Below are positions 1 to 6,576 of a DNA stretch of 35,929 bases, piece after piece. The stretch is taken from positions 1 to 35,929 of the forward strand of contig NZ_JASCXJ010000029.1 in assembly GCF_030271535.1 (NCBI RefSeq), written 5' to 3'. The notes below the pieces were generated by a model. The model worked only from the letters and a program-made list of their open reading frames with translations, did no database searches and was not told the DNA's origin. Source of the DNA: Nocardiopsis sp. ATB16-24. GTDB lineage: Bacteria > Actinomycetota > Actinomycetes > Streptosporangiales > Streptosporangiaceae. Within the stretch, counting starts at the first letter, position 1. Every line of letters starts with the position of its first letter. Position numbers and translations under genes: made by a program.

Positions 1-2
1 TG

Positions 3-251
3 TTGTCGGAGTTGCAGGACGATTTCGGGTTGACCTATATCTTCGTGGCGCATGATCTGGCGGTGGTGCGGCAGGTCAGTGATCGGGTGGCGGTGATGCG
101 TCAGGGGCAGATCGTGGAGATGGGCGACAGCGACGCGGTGTATGAGAATCCGCGTAGTGAGTACACGCGGGGGTTGTTGACGGCCGCGCCGGTGTTGGAT
201 CCGGACCAGGCCCGACACCTACGCGCCCAACGCCGACGCGCCCGCGCATAG
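3..251 (+). CDS. ABC transporter ATP-binding protein, C-terminal end (partial)
   Basis: This is the last 82 codons of an ATPase subunit; the gene begins before the window. The visible part has the H-loop motif FVAHDL followed by SDRVAVMRQGQIVEMG, and then the ENPRSEYTRGLL segment typical of the oligopeptide/dipeptide family (OppD/OppF, DppD/DppF). The Walker and signature motifs lie outside the window. The family powers peptide or nickel import at the membrane. The substrate cannot be told from this fragment. A strong stem-loop at 333-359 follows the gene, so it is probably the last gene of its operon. The family call is firm; the substrate is unknown. Confidence 0.85.
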   Translation: MSELQDDFGLTYIFVAHDLAVVRQVSDRVAVMRQGQIVEMGDSDAVYENPRSEYTRGLLTAAPVLDPDQARHLRAQRRRARA

Positions 252-332
252 GCGAAGTCCCCTCCTCCCCTGCAAGGTCGCAGCGCGACCACCCGGCCTC
301 GCCCTCCTCGGGCCCCACGGACGACCGTGCGG

Positions 333-359
333 GTCCAGGCGGCGCTCCGCCGCCTGGAC
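333..359. terminator. Bidirectional stem-loop terminator
   Basis: There is a perfect 12-bp inverted repeat with a CTC loop (left arm 333-344, right arm 348-359). It lies between the end of the ABC gene (stop at 251, + strand) and the end of the Spo0M-like gene (stop at 402, - strand), so it can serve both. There is no U-tract, as is common for actinobacterial terminators. Confidence 0.65.
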
Positions 360-401
360 GGGTGCGGAAGGAGACTTCTCCGACCGCGTCGGTTCCAAGG
401 A

Positions 402-1187
402 TCAGAACAGACCCCTACGGCCGGCCAGCGAGTCGATCCACTGGTGCAGGTGCCCCGACCAGTCGCGTCCGGCTCCCTCGGCGTGACCGACGCTGAAGCG
501 GTGGTAGGTGTCGCGTCCTTCGGAGAAGAGCAGCCCCGGCTTCTTGTCCAGCTCCAGCACCACGTCCATACCGTGTTCGTCGGTGACCATCGACAGCTCC
601 AGCTCCTCCAGACCCCGGTAGCGCCTGGGCGAGCGGAACTCGATCTCCTGGTAGAACGGCAGGCGCTGTCGGGTGCGGTTGATGCGGCCCCGCTCCAGGT
701 CGGCGTGTTTGAAGGTGAAGCCGAGGGAGAACAGCGAGTCCAGGACCGCGGCCTGGGAGGGCAGCGGCTCGACGGCCACGGGGTCGAGGTCGCCGGGATC
801 CACCGCTCCCGCCACGTGCAGGCGGGTGTTCACACCGAGCCTCATGGGGTGCAGGTGACGGCCGCGGTGAACCGTGATGGGCGTCTCCCAGGGAACGAAG
901 AGATCGAAGGGCACCTGGAAACGCTGACCGGGCGACAGGACCACGGCGTCGCCCAGACGCACACGATGGAACTCCATGTCGCTGTTGACCTCATGATCCC
1001 CGATCTCGGTCTCGACCCGGGCCTGTAGTCCCACGGTGAGCTGTTCGACCCGCTGCTCGACGTCACCGGCCTCGATGACGACGGTGCCCCGAAGGGAGCC
1101 GCCCGGCGTGGTCACGGGGGAGGCGAGAGAGGTTTCCACCGAGGCTCCGCCGAATCCGATACCGGCGAGCAGGCGCTTGAGAACCAT
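402..1187 (-). CDS. spo0M: Spo0M-like sporulation-control protein (arrestin fold)
   Basis: The 261-residue product matches the Spo0M family from end to end. It starts MVLKRLLAGIGFGGASVET, close to the usual family opening, and continues with the beta-sandwich pattern of arrestin-like Spo0M proteins, including PFDLFVPWETPIT near the middle. In Bacillus, Spo0M affects sporulation control and the cell envelope or cytoskeleton; its role in actinomycetes is not settled. I chose the ATG at 1187 rather than the longer reading from 1256 because it gives the family N-terminus, although no clear Shine-Dalgarno precedes it. It lies 113 bases downstream of the TetR gene on the same strand and could be read through from it. 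Confidence 0.8.
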   Translation of the reverse strand: MVLKRLLAGIGFGGASVETSLASPVTTPGGSLRGTVVIEAGDVEQRVEQLTVGLQARVETEIGDHEVNSDMEFHRVRLGDAVVLSPGQRFQVPFDLFVPWETPITVHRGRHLHPMRLGVNTRLHVAGAVDPGDLDPVAVEPLPSQAAVLDSLFSLGFTFKHADLERGRINRTRQRLPFYQEIEFRSPRRYRGLEELELSMVTDEHGMDVVLELDKKPGLLFSEGRDTYHRFSVGHAEGAGRDWSGHLHQWIDSLAGRRGLF

Positions 1188-1300
1188 GGAAGGGCTTTCT
1201 GAGGAAGGTCCGGCGGTGCCGTGGCCGGAGGACGGAAAAAGGGGGAAACGGGGCACCTGTAGGAAGGACGCCGCGAACGGGTTCCTGGTTCCCCTCGGAT

Positions 1301-1903
1301 TCAGAGGAGTCCGCGCAGCAGGGCGCGCAGCCCGAAGGTGAAGCGCGCCTCGGCCTCGGCGGCCTCGGGGGCCTCCTCCTCGTCCTGGTGGCGGACCTGG
1401 TGTACGACGGCGCCGACACAGTAGGCGTGCACGGCGTCCGCGGCGCGTTCCACGTCGTCCCCGCGCAGGCCGGCCTCGGTGAACGCACGGTGCAGCAGGG
1501 CGCGCGTGGCGGCGGTGCTGGGGGTGTGCGGCGCCCGGTGGACCAGAAGGGACAGCGCCCCCGAGTACTCCAGCAACCGGGCCCGGTAGGCGTGTGCCCA
1601 GTCGGTCAGGCGTACGTCCCAGGGGCGGGTGTCCTCGGACTCCTCGGACTCTTGGACGTCGACCTCCTCCGCGTCCTCACCGGGGACGGTGCCGTGCGGT
1701 GCGGGGGAGGCCACGTAGGCGGCGATGGCGTTGAACAGCTGTTCCTTGCCGAGGGGGAAGTGGTGGTAGATGGCCATGGCCTCCACCTCCAAGGCGTCGC
1801 CCAGGCGGCGCATGGACAGGCCGCCGAGCCCGCGTCCGGCGATGATGTGAAGCGCTTCGAGGATGATGCGTTCACGGCTGAGCCCTGCGTAGTTCCTGCT
1901 CAC
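1301..1903 (-). CDS. TetR-family transcriptional regulator
   Basis: The 200-residue product has an N-terminal TetR-type helix-turn-helix: RERIILEALHIIAGRGLGGLSMRRLGDAL, then the recognition-helix region EAMAIYHHFPLGKEQLFNAIAAYV. The C-terminal ligand and dimer domain is helical and unusually acidic, with the clusters EDAEEVDVQESEESED and HQDEEEAPEAAEAEA. The GTG at 1903 is preceded by GAAAGGA five bases upstream, which decides the start. The gene is divergent from a small protein gene at 2049, and two inverted repeats in the gap (1951-1967, 1996-2014) are candidate operators. The ligand is unknown. Confidence 0.85.
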   Translation of the reverse strand: MSRNYAGLSRERIILEALHIIAGRGLGGLSMRRLGDALEVEAMAIYHHFPLGKEQLFNAIAAYVASPAPHGTVPGEDAEEVDVQESEESEDTRPWDVRLTDWAHAYRARLLEYSGALSLLVHRAPHTPSTAATRALLHRAFTEAGLRGDDVERAADAVHAYCVGAVVHQVRHQDEEEAPEAAEAEARFTFGLRALLRGLL

Positions 1904-1950
1904 GGTGTTCCTTTCGGGGGTGTGCGCCGTAAAGGTGGCAGATCCGAGGG

Positions 1951-2014
1951 TCGGTGACCACCACCGACGCGCGGCCCGGGTCGCCCTATGATCTCGGCCA
2001 CCTCTAGAGTGGCC
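1951..2014. promoter_or_regulatory. Divergent control region: two dyads and a -10 box
   Basis: Within the 145-base gap between the TetR gene and the gene at 2049 there are two inverted repeats. The first is TCGGTG-N5-CACCGA at 1951-1967. The second is GGCCA-C-CTCTAGAG-TGGCC at 1996-2014. Between them lies TATGAT at 1987-1992, a good -10 box for the + strand that would place the transcription start inside the second repeat. Autoregulation by the TetR protein is an inference from position. Confidence 0.45.
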
Positions 2015-2048
2015 CCGACTGACGGTTCGCGTGTACGGAGCGCACAAC

Positions 2049-2432
2049 ATGGTTGCTGAACAGAGCACGACACAGGCGCGGCGGAGCCTGGAGGCCGATC
2101 GGGAACTGGCCGAGAAGCTGCCCGAACTCCTCGGGGAAGTGGCCGAGGCGCAGGAGACGCTGGACCGGGCGCGGGCGGAGGACGCGCCGGTGGAGGAGCT
2201 GTACCAGCGGGGCGTGGAGTTGGACCGGGCGCTGACCGAGGCGATGCGGGCCGCCTATGCCCGGCAGCGGACACTGGTGGGGCCCAAGGGGTACGAGGAC
2301 CGGATCCATCGGCGTAAGAGGCTGGCACGCCCGGAGGTTCGGGAGGCCACCCACGTCGCCGAGCAACTGCTCACCGCACGTGAGGCCCACCGTCTGCACG
2401 GCATGGCAAGGGCGCCCCGACAGCCGGCGTGA
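2049..2432 (+). CDS. Small helical protein of unknown function
   Basis: The product has 127 residues, is highly charged, and reads as almost all alpha-helix: Glu, Arg and Ala-rich heptads, with no signal peptide or membrane segment, so it is probably cytoplasmic. I do not recognise the family. The ATG at 2049 follows GGAG with eight-base spacing; the in-frame GTG at 2031 has no such site. It is divergent from the TetR gene, which may control it through the dyad at 1996-2014. A stem-loop at 2481-2509 follows. Short helical partner or scaffold proteins look like this, but no function should be assigned. Confidence 0.65.
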   Translation: MVAEQSTTQARRSLEADRELAEKLPELLGEVAEAQETLDRARAEDAPVEELYQRGVELDRALTEAMRAAYARQRTLVGPKGYEDRIHRRKRLARPEVREATHVAEQLLTAREAHRLHGMARAPRQPA

Positions 2433-2480
2433 GCACTGGGCCCCGGCCGAAGCCTCGTCGTGTCAGGCACACGGTAGGTT

Positions 2481-2509
2481 GGTGTCCGGCCCGGTCGGGG
2501 CCGGGCACC
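2481..2509 (+). terminator. Stem-loop between the helical protein and gntR
   Basis: The 12-base arms at 2481-2492 and 2498-2509 pair fully apart from one T-G wobble, with a five-base loop. It lies 49 bases after the stop at 2432 and 31 bases before the ATG at 2541. It fits a terminator of the upstream gene; it could also act on the gntR leader. Confidence 0.5.
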
Positions 2510-2540
2510 GCAGCAGGCGACGGTGGGGAGCGCATAACAG

Positions 2541-2903
2541 ATGGCGGATTTCATCCGCATCGATCCGACGTCGAAGGTACCGCCCTACGAACAGATCAGG
2601 TCGATCGTGGCGATCGCGGCCGCCAACGGTGAGCTTCCGGTGGGTTACCGGTTGCCGACCGTTCGCGCGCTGGCCGCGGAGCTCTCGGTGGCGGTGAACA
2701 CGGTGGCCCGTGCCTACCGTGAACTGGAACAGGCCGGGGTGGTGGAGACACGAGGACGCTCGGGCACCTTCATCGCGGCGGGCGGTGACGACCAACGGGC
2801 CGAGGCCTTGGCCGCCGCGCGCGCCTACGCCGAGGTCATCTCTCGGGTGGGCCTGGACCACGAAGAGGCCGTGGAGATCCTGCGCGCGGCCCTGAGGGGT
2901 TGA
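2541..2903 (+). CDS. GntR-family regulator, short YtrA-like form
   Basis: The 120-residue protein has a GntR winged-helix domain over about residues 10-75 (PPYEQIRSIVAIAAANGELP, then GYRLPTVRALAAELSVAVNTVARAY and ELEQAGVVETRGRSGTFI). Only a short helical tail follows, with no room for a FadR, HutC or MocR effector domain. This is the size and plan of the YtrA subfamily, whose members usually control nearby ABC transporters or membrane proteins and often themselves. No ABC gene follows directly; the next gene encodes the Gly/Arg-rich membrane protein at 3046, which is a possible but unproven target. Confidence 0.85.
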   Translation: MADFIRIDPTSKVPPYEQIRSIVAIAAANGELPVGYRLPTVRALAAELSVAVNTVARAYRELEQAGVVETRGRSGTFIAAGGDDQRAEALAAARAYAEVISRVGLDHEEAVEILRAALRG

Positions 2904-2993
2904 GGCGGACGTCGCGGAGGGCGTTCCGGTTCCCTCCCTGACCGCTATCGGCCGGGACACCGCTTCGTGACCTGCTCGTCTCCTTCTCCGGTT

Positions 2994-3022
2994 ACCGTCG
3001 AGGGCATCGTCACCTCGACGGT
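2994..3022 (+). terminator. 10-bp stem-loop upstream of the Gly/Arg-rich gene
   Basis: Perfect arms ACCGTCGAGG (2994-3003) and CCTCGACGGT (3013-3022) enclose a nine-base loop. The element sits 91 bases after the gntR stop and 23 bases before the ATG at 3046. It may end gntR transcription, or be an operator or leader hairpin for the next gene. Confidence 0.4.
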
Positions 3023-3045
3023 TCCGAGCAGGGAAGGAGAGGCCG

Positions 3046-3540
3046 ATGAGCAGAAAAGCCAGTGGCGGACGTTCCGGCGGACGTCCTGGAAGGCGTTCCG
3101 GTGGTTCCCGCGGCGGTGGTGCCTCACGAGGCGGAGGAGGGTTCCGTAGCAGCGGAGGCACCCCCCGTGGCGGCTCCCGCGGCGCGGGCGCGTCCCGTGG
3201 CGGCAACGTGTCCAGGAGCAGCGGTGCCTCACGAAGGGGCGGAGGTTTCCCCTCCAGGGGAGGAGGGTCCGCCTTCCGTTCGGGTGCGGGGGGTTTCGAG
3301 TCGAGGTCGGGTCGTAGCGCCCGTCCGTCTTTTCGTTCCTCGCGTCCCGCACGGCCCTCGATGCGGACCGGCCGGACCTCGACCCGTCGCACCTGGTACG
3401 GCGGTCATCAGCACTATCGTCACGATCACTACCGTACGGGCGGCTACCGACGCCGCGGAAGTTCCGTCGCCACGCTGTTGGGGTGCCTGCTGGTGGTCGG
3501 CGTGCTCATCCTGCTGCTGCTGGTCGCCCTGGTGCTTTGA
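3046..3540 (+). CDS. Gly/Arg/Ser-rich protein with a C-terminal membrane anchor
   Basis: The first 115 of 164 residues are low-complexity Gly, Arg and Ser with many SRGG, RSGG and RGGG blocks, like RGG segments of RNA-binding or phase-separating proteins. Residues 117-134 are rich in His, Tyr and Arg (YGGHQHYRHDHYRTGGY). Residues 141-164 form one hydrophobic segment ending at the C-terminus. There is no N-terminal signal, so the likely topology is tail-anchored, with the basic part in the cytoplasm. AAGGAG six bases before the ATG supports the start. It may bind acidic polymers such as RNA, DNA or acidic lipid at the membrane, but this is inference only. Confidence 0.7.
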   Translation: MSRKASGGRSGGRPGRRSGGSRGGGASRGGGGFRSSGGTPRGGSRGAGASRGGNVSRSSGASRRGGGFPSRGGGSAFRSGAGGFESRSGRSARPSFRSSRPARPSMRTGRTSTRRTWYGGHQHYRHDHYRTGGYRRRGSSVATLLGCLLVVGVLILLLLVALVL

Positions 3541-3559
3541 GTCCTCCGAGGGGGAGGAC
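3541..3559 (+). terminator. Stem-loop terminator after the Gly/Arg-rich gene
   Basis: GTCCTCC (3541-3547) pairs with GGAGGAC (3553-3559) around a five-base loop. It begins directly after the stop codon at 3538-3540. Confidence 0.5.
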
Positions 3560-3632
3560 GGTCCTTGCGTCCTCGCCGCCGTCCGCCCCAAGGACGTTCT
3601 TCCCGATCCGCTTCGAGAAACGAGCACAGTCC

Positions 3633-4046
3633 GTGTCCCATCACCGTTCCCCCCAGCGCGCTCACCTCATCGTGGCGGCCTTGGCCCTACCCCTGGTGTT
3701 GAGCGGTTGTTCCGGAAACAAGGCGGAGATCGAGGCGGTGTGCGCCGAGATCCACGCCGAGATCTCCGCGGTCGAGTTGGCGGCGGAGTCGATCTACACC
3801 GATCTCCTCGTCGACGGTGTGCCCTACCAGGACGAGCACGCCGACCGGTTGGAGACGCACCTGGCCAATGTGGAGTACCTGGAGGAGCTCTCCCGTGGAG
3901 AGGTCCGGGCGGACGCGGGGGAGCGGGCCGACGCGATCGACGAGGTGCTGGTGCAGCTGAACGTGGGGGACGAGATCGGCCTGGAGGATGCGATCGGCTG
4001 GACGGCCGAGACCCACGACCTGATCCTGGCCGCCTGTGGTTACTGA
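3633..4046 (+). CDS. Small secreted lipoprotein of unknown function
   Basis: The 137-residue product opens with a basic and hydrophobic signal (HLIVAALALPLVLSGC) and a lipobox LSGC with the acylated Cys at residue 26. The mature part is acidic and helical, with three further Cys-free helices before a final ACGY. It should sit on the outer face of the membrane. I do not recognise a family. The start is the GTG at 3633, chosen because it gives a normal-length lipoprotein signal; the Shine-Dalgarno is weak. It is convergent with the small membrane protein at 4087. Confidence 0.7.
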   Translation: MSHHRSPQRAHLIVAALALPLVLSGCSGNKAEIEAVCAEIHAEISAVELAAESIYTDLLVDGVPYQDEHADRLETHLANVEYLEELSRGEVRADAGERADAIDEVLVQLNVGDEIGLEDAIGWTAETHDLILAACGY

Positions 4047-4060
4047 GACAGGGGTGGAGG

Positions 4061-4079
4061 AGGGGCGTGGAGGGCCCCT
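4061..4079. terminator. Stem-loop between convergent genes
   Basis: AGGGGC (4061-4066) pairs with GCCCCT (4074-4079) around a seven-base loop. It sits in the 40-base gap between two converging genes (stops at 4046 and 4087) and could serve both. Confidence 0.45.
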
Positions 4080-4086
4080 GCCTCCG

Positions 4087-4440
4087 TCAGCGGCGTAGCC
4101 CGATGATCGAGACGACGTAGAACAGGATCAGTCCCAGCCACACCAGCGGCAGGGCGCCGGCACCGGCCATGGCCGCGGTGATGGCGGTGATGGGGACGCT
4201 CACGCCCAGGCACACCAGGGAGAGCACGAAGCGCACGGTGTTGGAGGGGACGCCCGGCCTGGTCCGAGCGGTCTCGACCCGCTGCTCCGCCAGGTGGTGG
4301 CGGACCCTCTCGGCGATGGTGTCGTCGATCCGTTCGATCAAGGATGAGGCCACGGCCTCGTCGTACTCGGGGCCGAGCTCACGACCGGCGCGCAGTGCGG
4401 CGGCGATCTCGTCCCCCTGGTGCGGAGAACTCTTCGTCAT
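4087..4440 (-). CDS. Small two-helix membrane protein
   Basis: The 117-residue protein has a cytoplasmic-looking acidic N-terminal half (residues 1-65, including SSLIERIDDTIAERVRHHLAEQR). Two hydrophobic segments follow: TVRFVLSLVCLGVSVPITAI and LPLVWLGLILFYVVSIIGL. It ends with two arginines. The plan matches many uncharacterised actinobacterial membrane proteins; I cannot assign a function. I start at the ATG at 4440 because the longer reading adds a segment of Arg, Pro and Ser with no family character. It lies downstream of the sigma factor on the same strand but is separated from it by two strong hairpins. Confidence 0.65.
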   Translation of the reverse strand: MTKSSPHQGDEIAAALRAGRELGPEYDEAVASSLIERIDDTIAERVRHHLAEQRVETARTRPGVPSNTVRFVLSLVCLGVSVPITAITAAMAGAGALPLVWLGLILFYVVSIIGLRR

Positions 4441-4510
4441 CCCATCATCTTCGCACCACCGCGTGCCTTGACGTGACGAAGGAAGCGATATCAGGGACAG
4501 TTCAGGGTTC

Positions 4511-4574
4511 GCCCCGAAAGGGGGCAAGGTCGAAGACGGCTCGGGGCCGCCCCACCGGGGCGGCCCCGAGCCGT
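4511..4574 (-). terminator. Tandem strong terminators after the sigma factor
   Basis: The first element read from the sigma gene is a perfect 18-bp stem with a three-base loop (4536-4553 with 4557-4574). A second hairpin follows, GCCCC at 4511-4515 with GGGGC at 4521-4525. Both lie within 110 bases of the sigma stop at 4620. Confidence 0.75.
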
Positions 4575-4619
4575 GCGGTCCGGCCGGCCCCCGTGTGGGC
4601 CGGACACGTCCTCTGGTCG

Positions 4620-6023
4620 TCAGCTGGCGAAGTCCAGCAGCTGCTGGGCGCGGCTGGGGTGACGCAGTTTGGCCAACGACTGCTTCTCCAGCTGCCGGAT
4701 GCGCTCACGGGTCAGGCCCAGGTGCTTGCCGATCTCGTCCAGGGTGCGCGGACGTCCGTCCATCAGACCGAAGCGCAAGGACATGATCGTGGCCTCACGC
4801 GGCTCCAGGTCCGACAACGCGTTACGCAGCTGGTCGGCCATGAGCTGGCGGTCCACCACCTCGGAGGCCTCCGAGGCGTCCACGTCCTCGATCAGGTCGC
4901 CGATACGGGTCTCGCCGTCCTCGCCGATGGTGGAGTCCAGACTGATGGGCTGACGGGTGACCCGCAGCAGCTCCTCGATCTGGGCCGGGGTCTTGCCCAG
5001 CTCCAGCGCCAGCTCCTCCGGGGTGGGCTCGCGCCCCAGCGCCTGGTGCATGTCGCGCTCCAGACGGCTGACCTTGCTCAGCAGTTCCAGGACGTGCACC
5101 GGCAGACGGATGGTGCGGGCGGAGTCGGCGAAGCCGCGCTGGATGGCCTGGCGGATCCACCACATGGCGTAGGTGGAGAACTTGAAGCCCTTGGCGTAGT
5201 CGAACTTCTCCACGGCCCGGATCAGGCCGAGGTTGCCCTCCTGGACCACGTCGAGCAGCGACATCCCCCGGTCGCTGTACTTCTTGGCCACCGACACCAC
5301 CAGGCGCAGGTTGGCCTCCAACATGTGGGACTTGGCCTTGCGACCGTCCTCGGCGACCCACTCCAGTTCCTCGATCTCGGCCTCGGCCATGGGGACGGAG
5401 CCGTCGACCTCGCCGTGCAGACCGAGGCGGTACTCGGCGTAGAGCCCGGCCTCGACCCGCTTGGCCAGGTCGACCTCCTGCTCGGCGGTGAGCAGTTGGC
5501 GGCGCCCGATGGCCTTGAGGTAGGTGTGGACCGAGTCGCCCATCGCGGGAGACTGGTCGTCGAGGTCGGCCTCGCCGGTCTCGGGATCGGTGGTGACCTG
5601 GGTGGTCTCGGTCTTCTTGGTGCGTCGCGTGGAGCGGGTCTTCCTCCGGGAGGAAGGGCCCTTGCGCGTCGTGGCCCTGCCTTGGGCCTTGGGTGCCTCG
5701 TCGGTGTCGGGCACCGTGGTGAGAGTGTCTTCCAGCACGTCGTCCTCGGCGTCAGGGTCGGCCACCGGCGTGGAGTCGTCGCCCCCGTTGGCGAGCCGGA
5801 CCCCGTTCTCGGTGAGTTCACGCAGGATGGATCGGCCGTCGCCAGTGGAGACTCCGGCCTGGGAGAAAGCGGTACGCAGTTCGGAGAGGGACAGGTGTCC
5901 CTGGGCGCGTCCGCGGGTGAGCAGCTCGGCCAGGATCGCTTCCGCCGTGGTGTCGTCGCTTCGCGCGGTGTCAGCGGGGACTTCGGCGGTGGAGGCCGAA
6001 GCGGCCGGGGCAGTGCTCATCAT
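4620..6023 (-). CDS. sigA: Principal RNA polymerase sigma factor (RpoD/HrdB/SigA type)
   Basis: The 467-residue housekeeping sigma factor has all sigma-70 parts in order. It has a region 1.1-like helical start and a long acidic then Lys/Arg-rich linker (residues about 60-160). Region 1.2 is DSVHTYLKAIGRRQLLTAEQEVDLAKRV (written here to show its key GRRxLL). Regions 2.1-2.4 carry EGNLGLIRAVEKFDYAKG and STYAMWWIRQAI, and region 4.2 has DEIGKHLGLTRERIRQLE. It directs polymerase to -10/-35 promoters. GGAGGT six bases upstream selects the tandem ATGs at 6023/6020 over the longer reading. A 553-base gap upstream suggests several promoters, and tandem terminators follow. Confidence 0.95.
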   Translation of the reverse strand: MMSTAPAASASTAEVPADTARSDDTTAEAILAELLTRGRAQGHLSLSELRTAFSQAGVSTGDGRSILRELTENGVRLANGGDDSTPVADPDAEDDVLEDTLTTVPDTDEAPKAQGRATTRKGPSSRRKTRSTRRTKKTETTQVTTDPETGEADLDDQSPAMGDSVHTYLKAIGRRQLLTAEQEVDLAKRVEAGLYAEYRLGLHGEVDGSVPMAEAEIEELEWVAEDGRKAKSHMLEANLRLVVSVAKKYSDRGMSLLDVVQEGNLGLIRAVEKFDYAKGFKFSTYAMWWIRQAIQRGFADSARTIRLPVHVLELLSKVSRLERDMHQALGREPTPEELALELGKTPAQIEELLRVTRQPISLDSTIGEDGETRIGDLIEDVDASEASEVVDRQLMADQLRNALSDLEPREATIMSLRFGLMDGRPRTLDEIGKHLGLTRERIRQLEKQSLAKLRHPSRAQQLLDFAS

Positions 6024-6087
6024 CTGGGCACCTCCCTCCCTTCCAAGGCGTAGGGCGCGCGGCGGATGTCCTCCGCCGACCGGGGCG

Positions 6088-6116
6088 CCAATATGTCCAA
6101 CGTGTCGGAGAGTCAA
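6088..6116 (-). promoter_or_regulatory. Candidate proximal sigA promoter
   Basis: On the - strand, TTGACT (6116-6111) is followed by TATTGG at 17 bases (6093-6088) or CATATT at 15 bases. The -35 is good and the -10 imperfect. It lies about 65-90 bases before the ATG at 6023. Confidence 0.35.
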
Positions 6117-6339
6117 ATGTTCCCTGTCTCGATTGGATATCAGCGGATGTGTCAGGGATCACTGTGTCTGAAGTGGCCAATCGCGGCCGGCAGAAGGTAT
6201 TGGAACATGCTCGAAGGCGGTGGGGGAACGGTGCCGGGCCCGCCGGAGGGGAGGGCGTGGGGACACGTGCGAGTGGACCGATGGCTGTCGCCAACTGCAC
6301 CTCCTCGGGAGAGGGGCCGAAGGAGCGGATACTCAGGTA

Positions 6340-6365
6340 GACGCCGGGCAGCTTTGGGAAGTTCC
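6340..6365 (-). promoter_or_regulatory. Candidate ECF-sigma promoter far upstream of sigA
   Basis: On the - strand there is GGAAC (6365-6361), 18 bases, then GTC (6342-6340). This resembles actinobacterial SigE/SigR-class promoters. Streptomyces hrdB is known to have a stress-induced SigR promoter, which makes the position sensible. The match is short and could be chance. Confidence 0.3.
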
Positions 6366-6517
6366 TCACCTTTTGCCCGAGCGTGAGCGCCGCCGGCCGC
6401 GTGGTGCGGGCATGCGACGGGGGTGGTCGGACACAACGACCGTCCCAGGTCTCCCCGGGGTTCGCAGTGGCCGACGCGCCAAGGGTCCCATGGGCGGGGA
6501 GCACACGGGTACTCCGA

Positions 6518-6544
6518 ACCCTCCAAGGCGCGGTCGTGGAGGGT
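6518..6544 (-). terminator. Stem-loop terminator after menE
   Basis: ACCCTCC (6518-6524) pairs with GGAGGGT (6538-6544) around a 13-base loop, beginning about 33 bases after the menE stop at 6577. Confidence 0.5.
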
Positions 6545-6576
6545 CGTTCGGTGAACGGTTCCCCGGGCCGCCGGGT

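Larger units (their letters stand above)
6024..6576 (-). other. Long gene-free leader region upstream of the sigma factor
   Basis: I see no credible gene in this 553-base stretch between sigA and menE. It holds a possible -35/-10 pair close to the sigA start (6088-6116), a possible ECF-type promoter further up (6340-6365), and the menE terminator (6518-6544). The part at 6100-6200 is clearly less GC-rich than its surroundings, as expected of a promoter region. Confidence 0.6.

Noticed and set aside
3060..3330. Tandem DNA repeat or CRISPR-like array in the Gly/Arg-rich gene
   Set aside because: The repetition is at the protein level (SRGG-type blocks) with varied codons; there are no equal-length repeats and spacers.
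4344..6053. Long + strand open frame of 569 codons
   Set aside because: It is antisense to the principal sigma factor, with low-complexity Gly, Leu, Val and Gln composition and no family features; it is a high-GC shadow.
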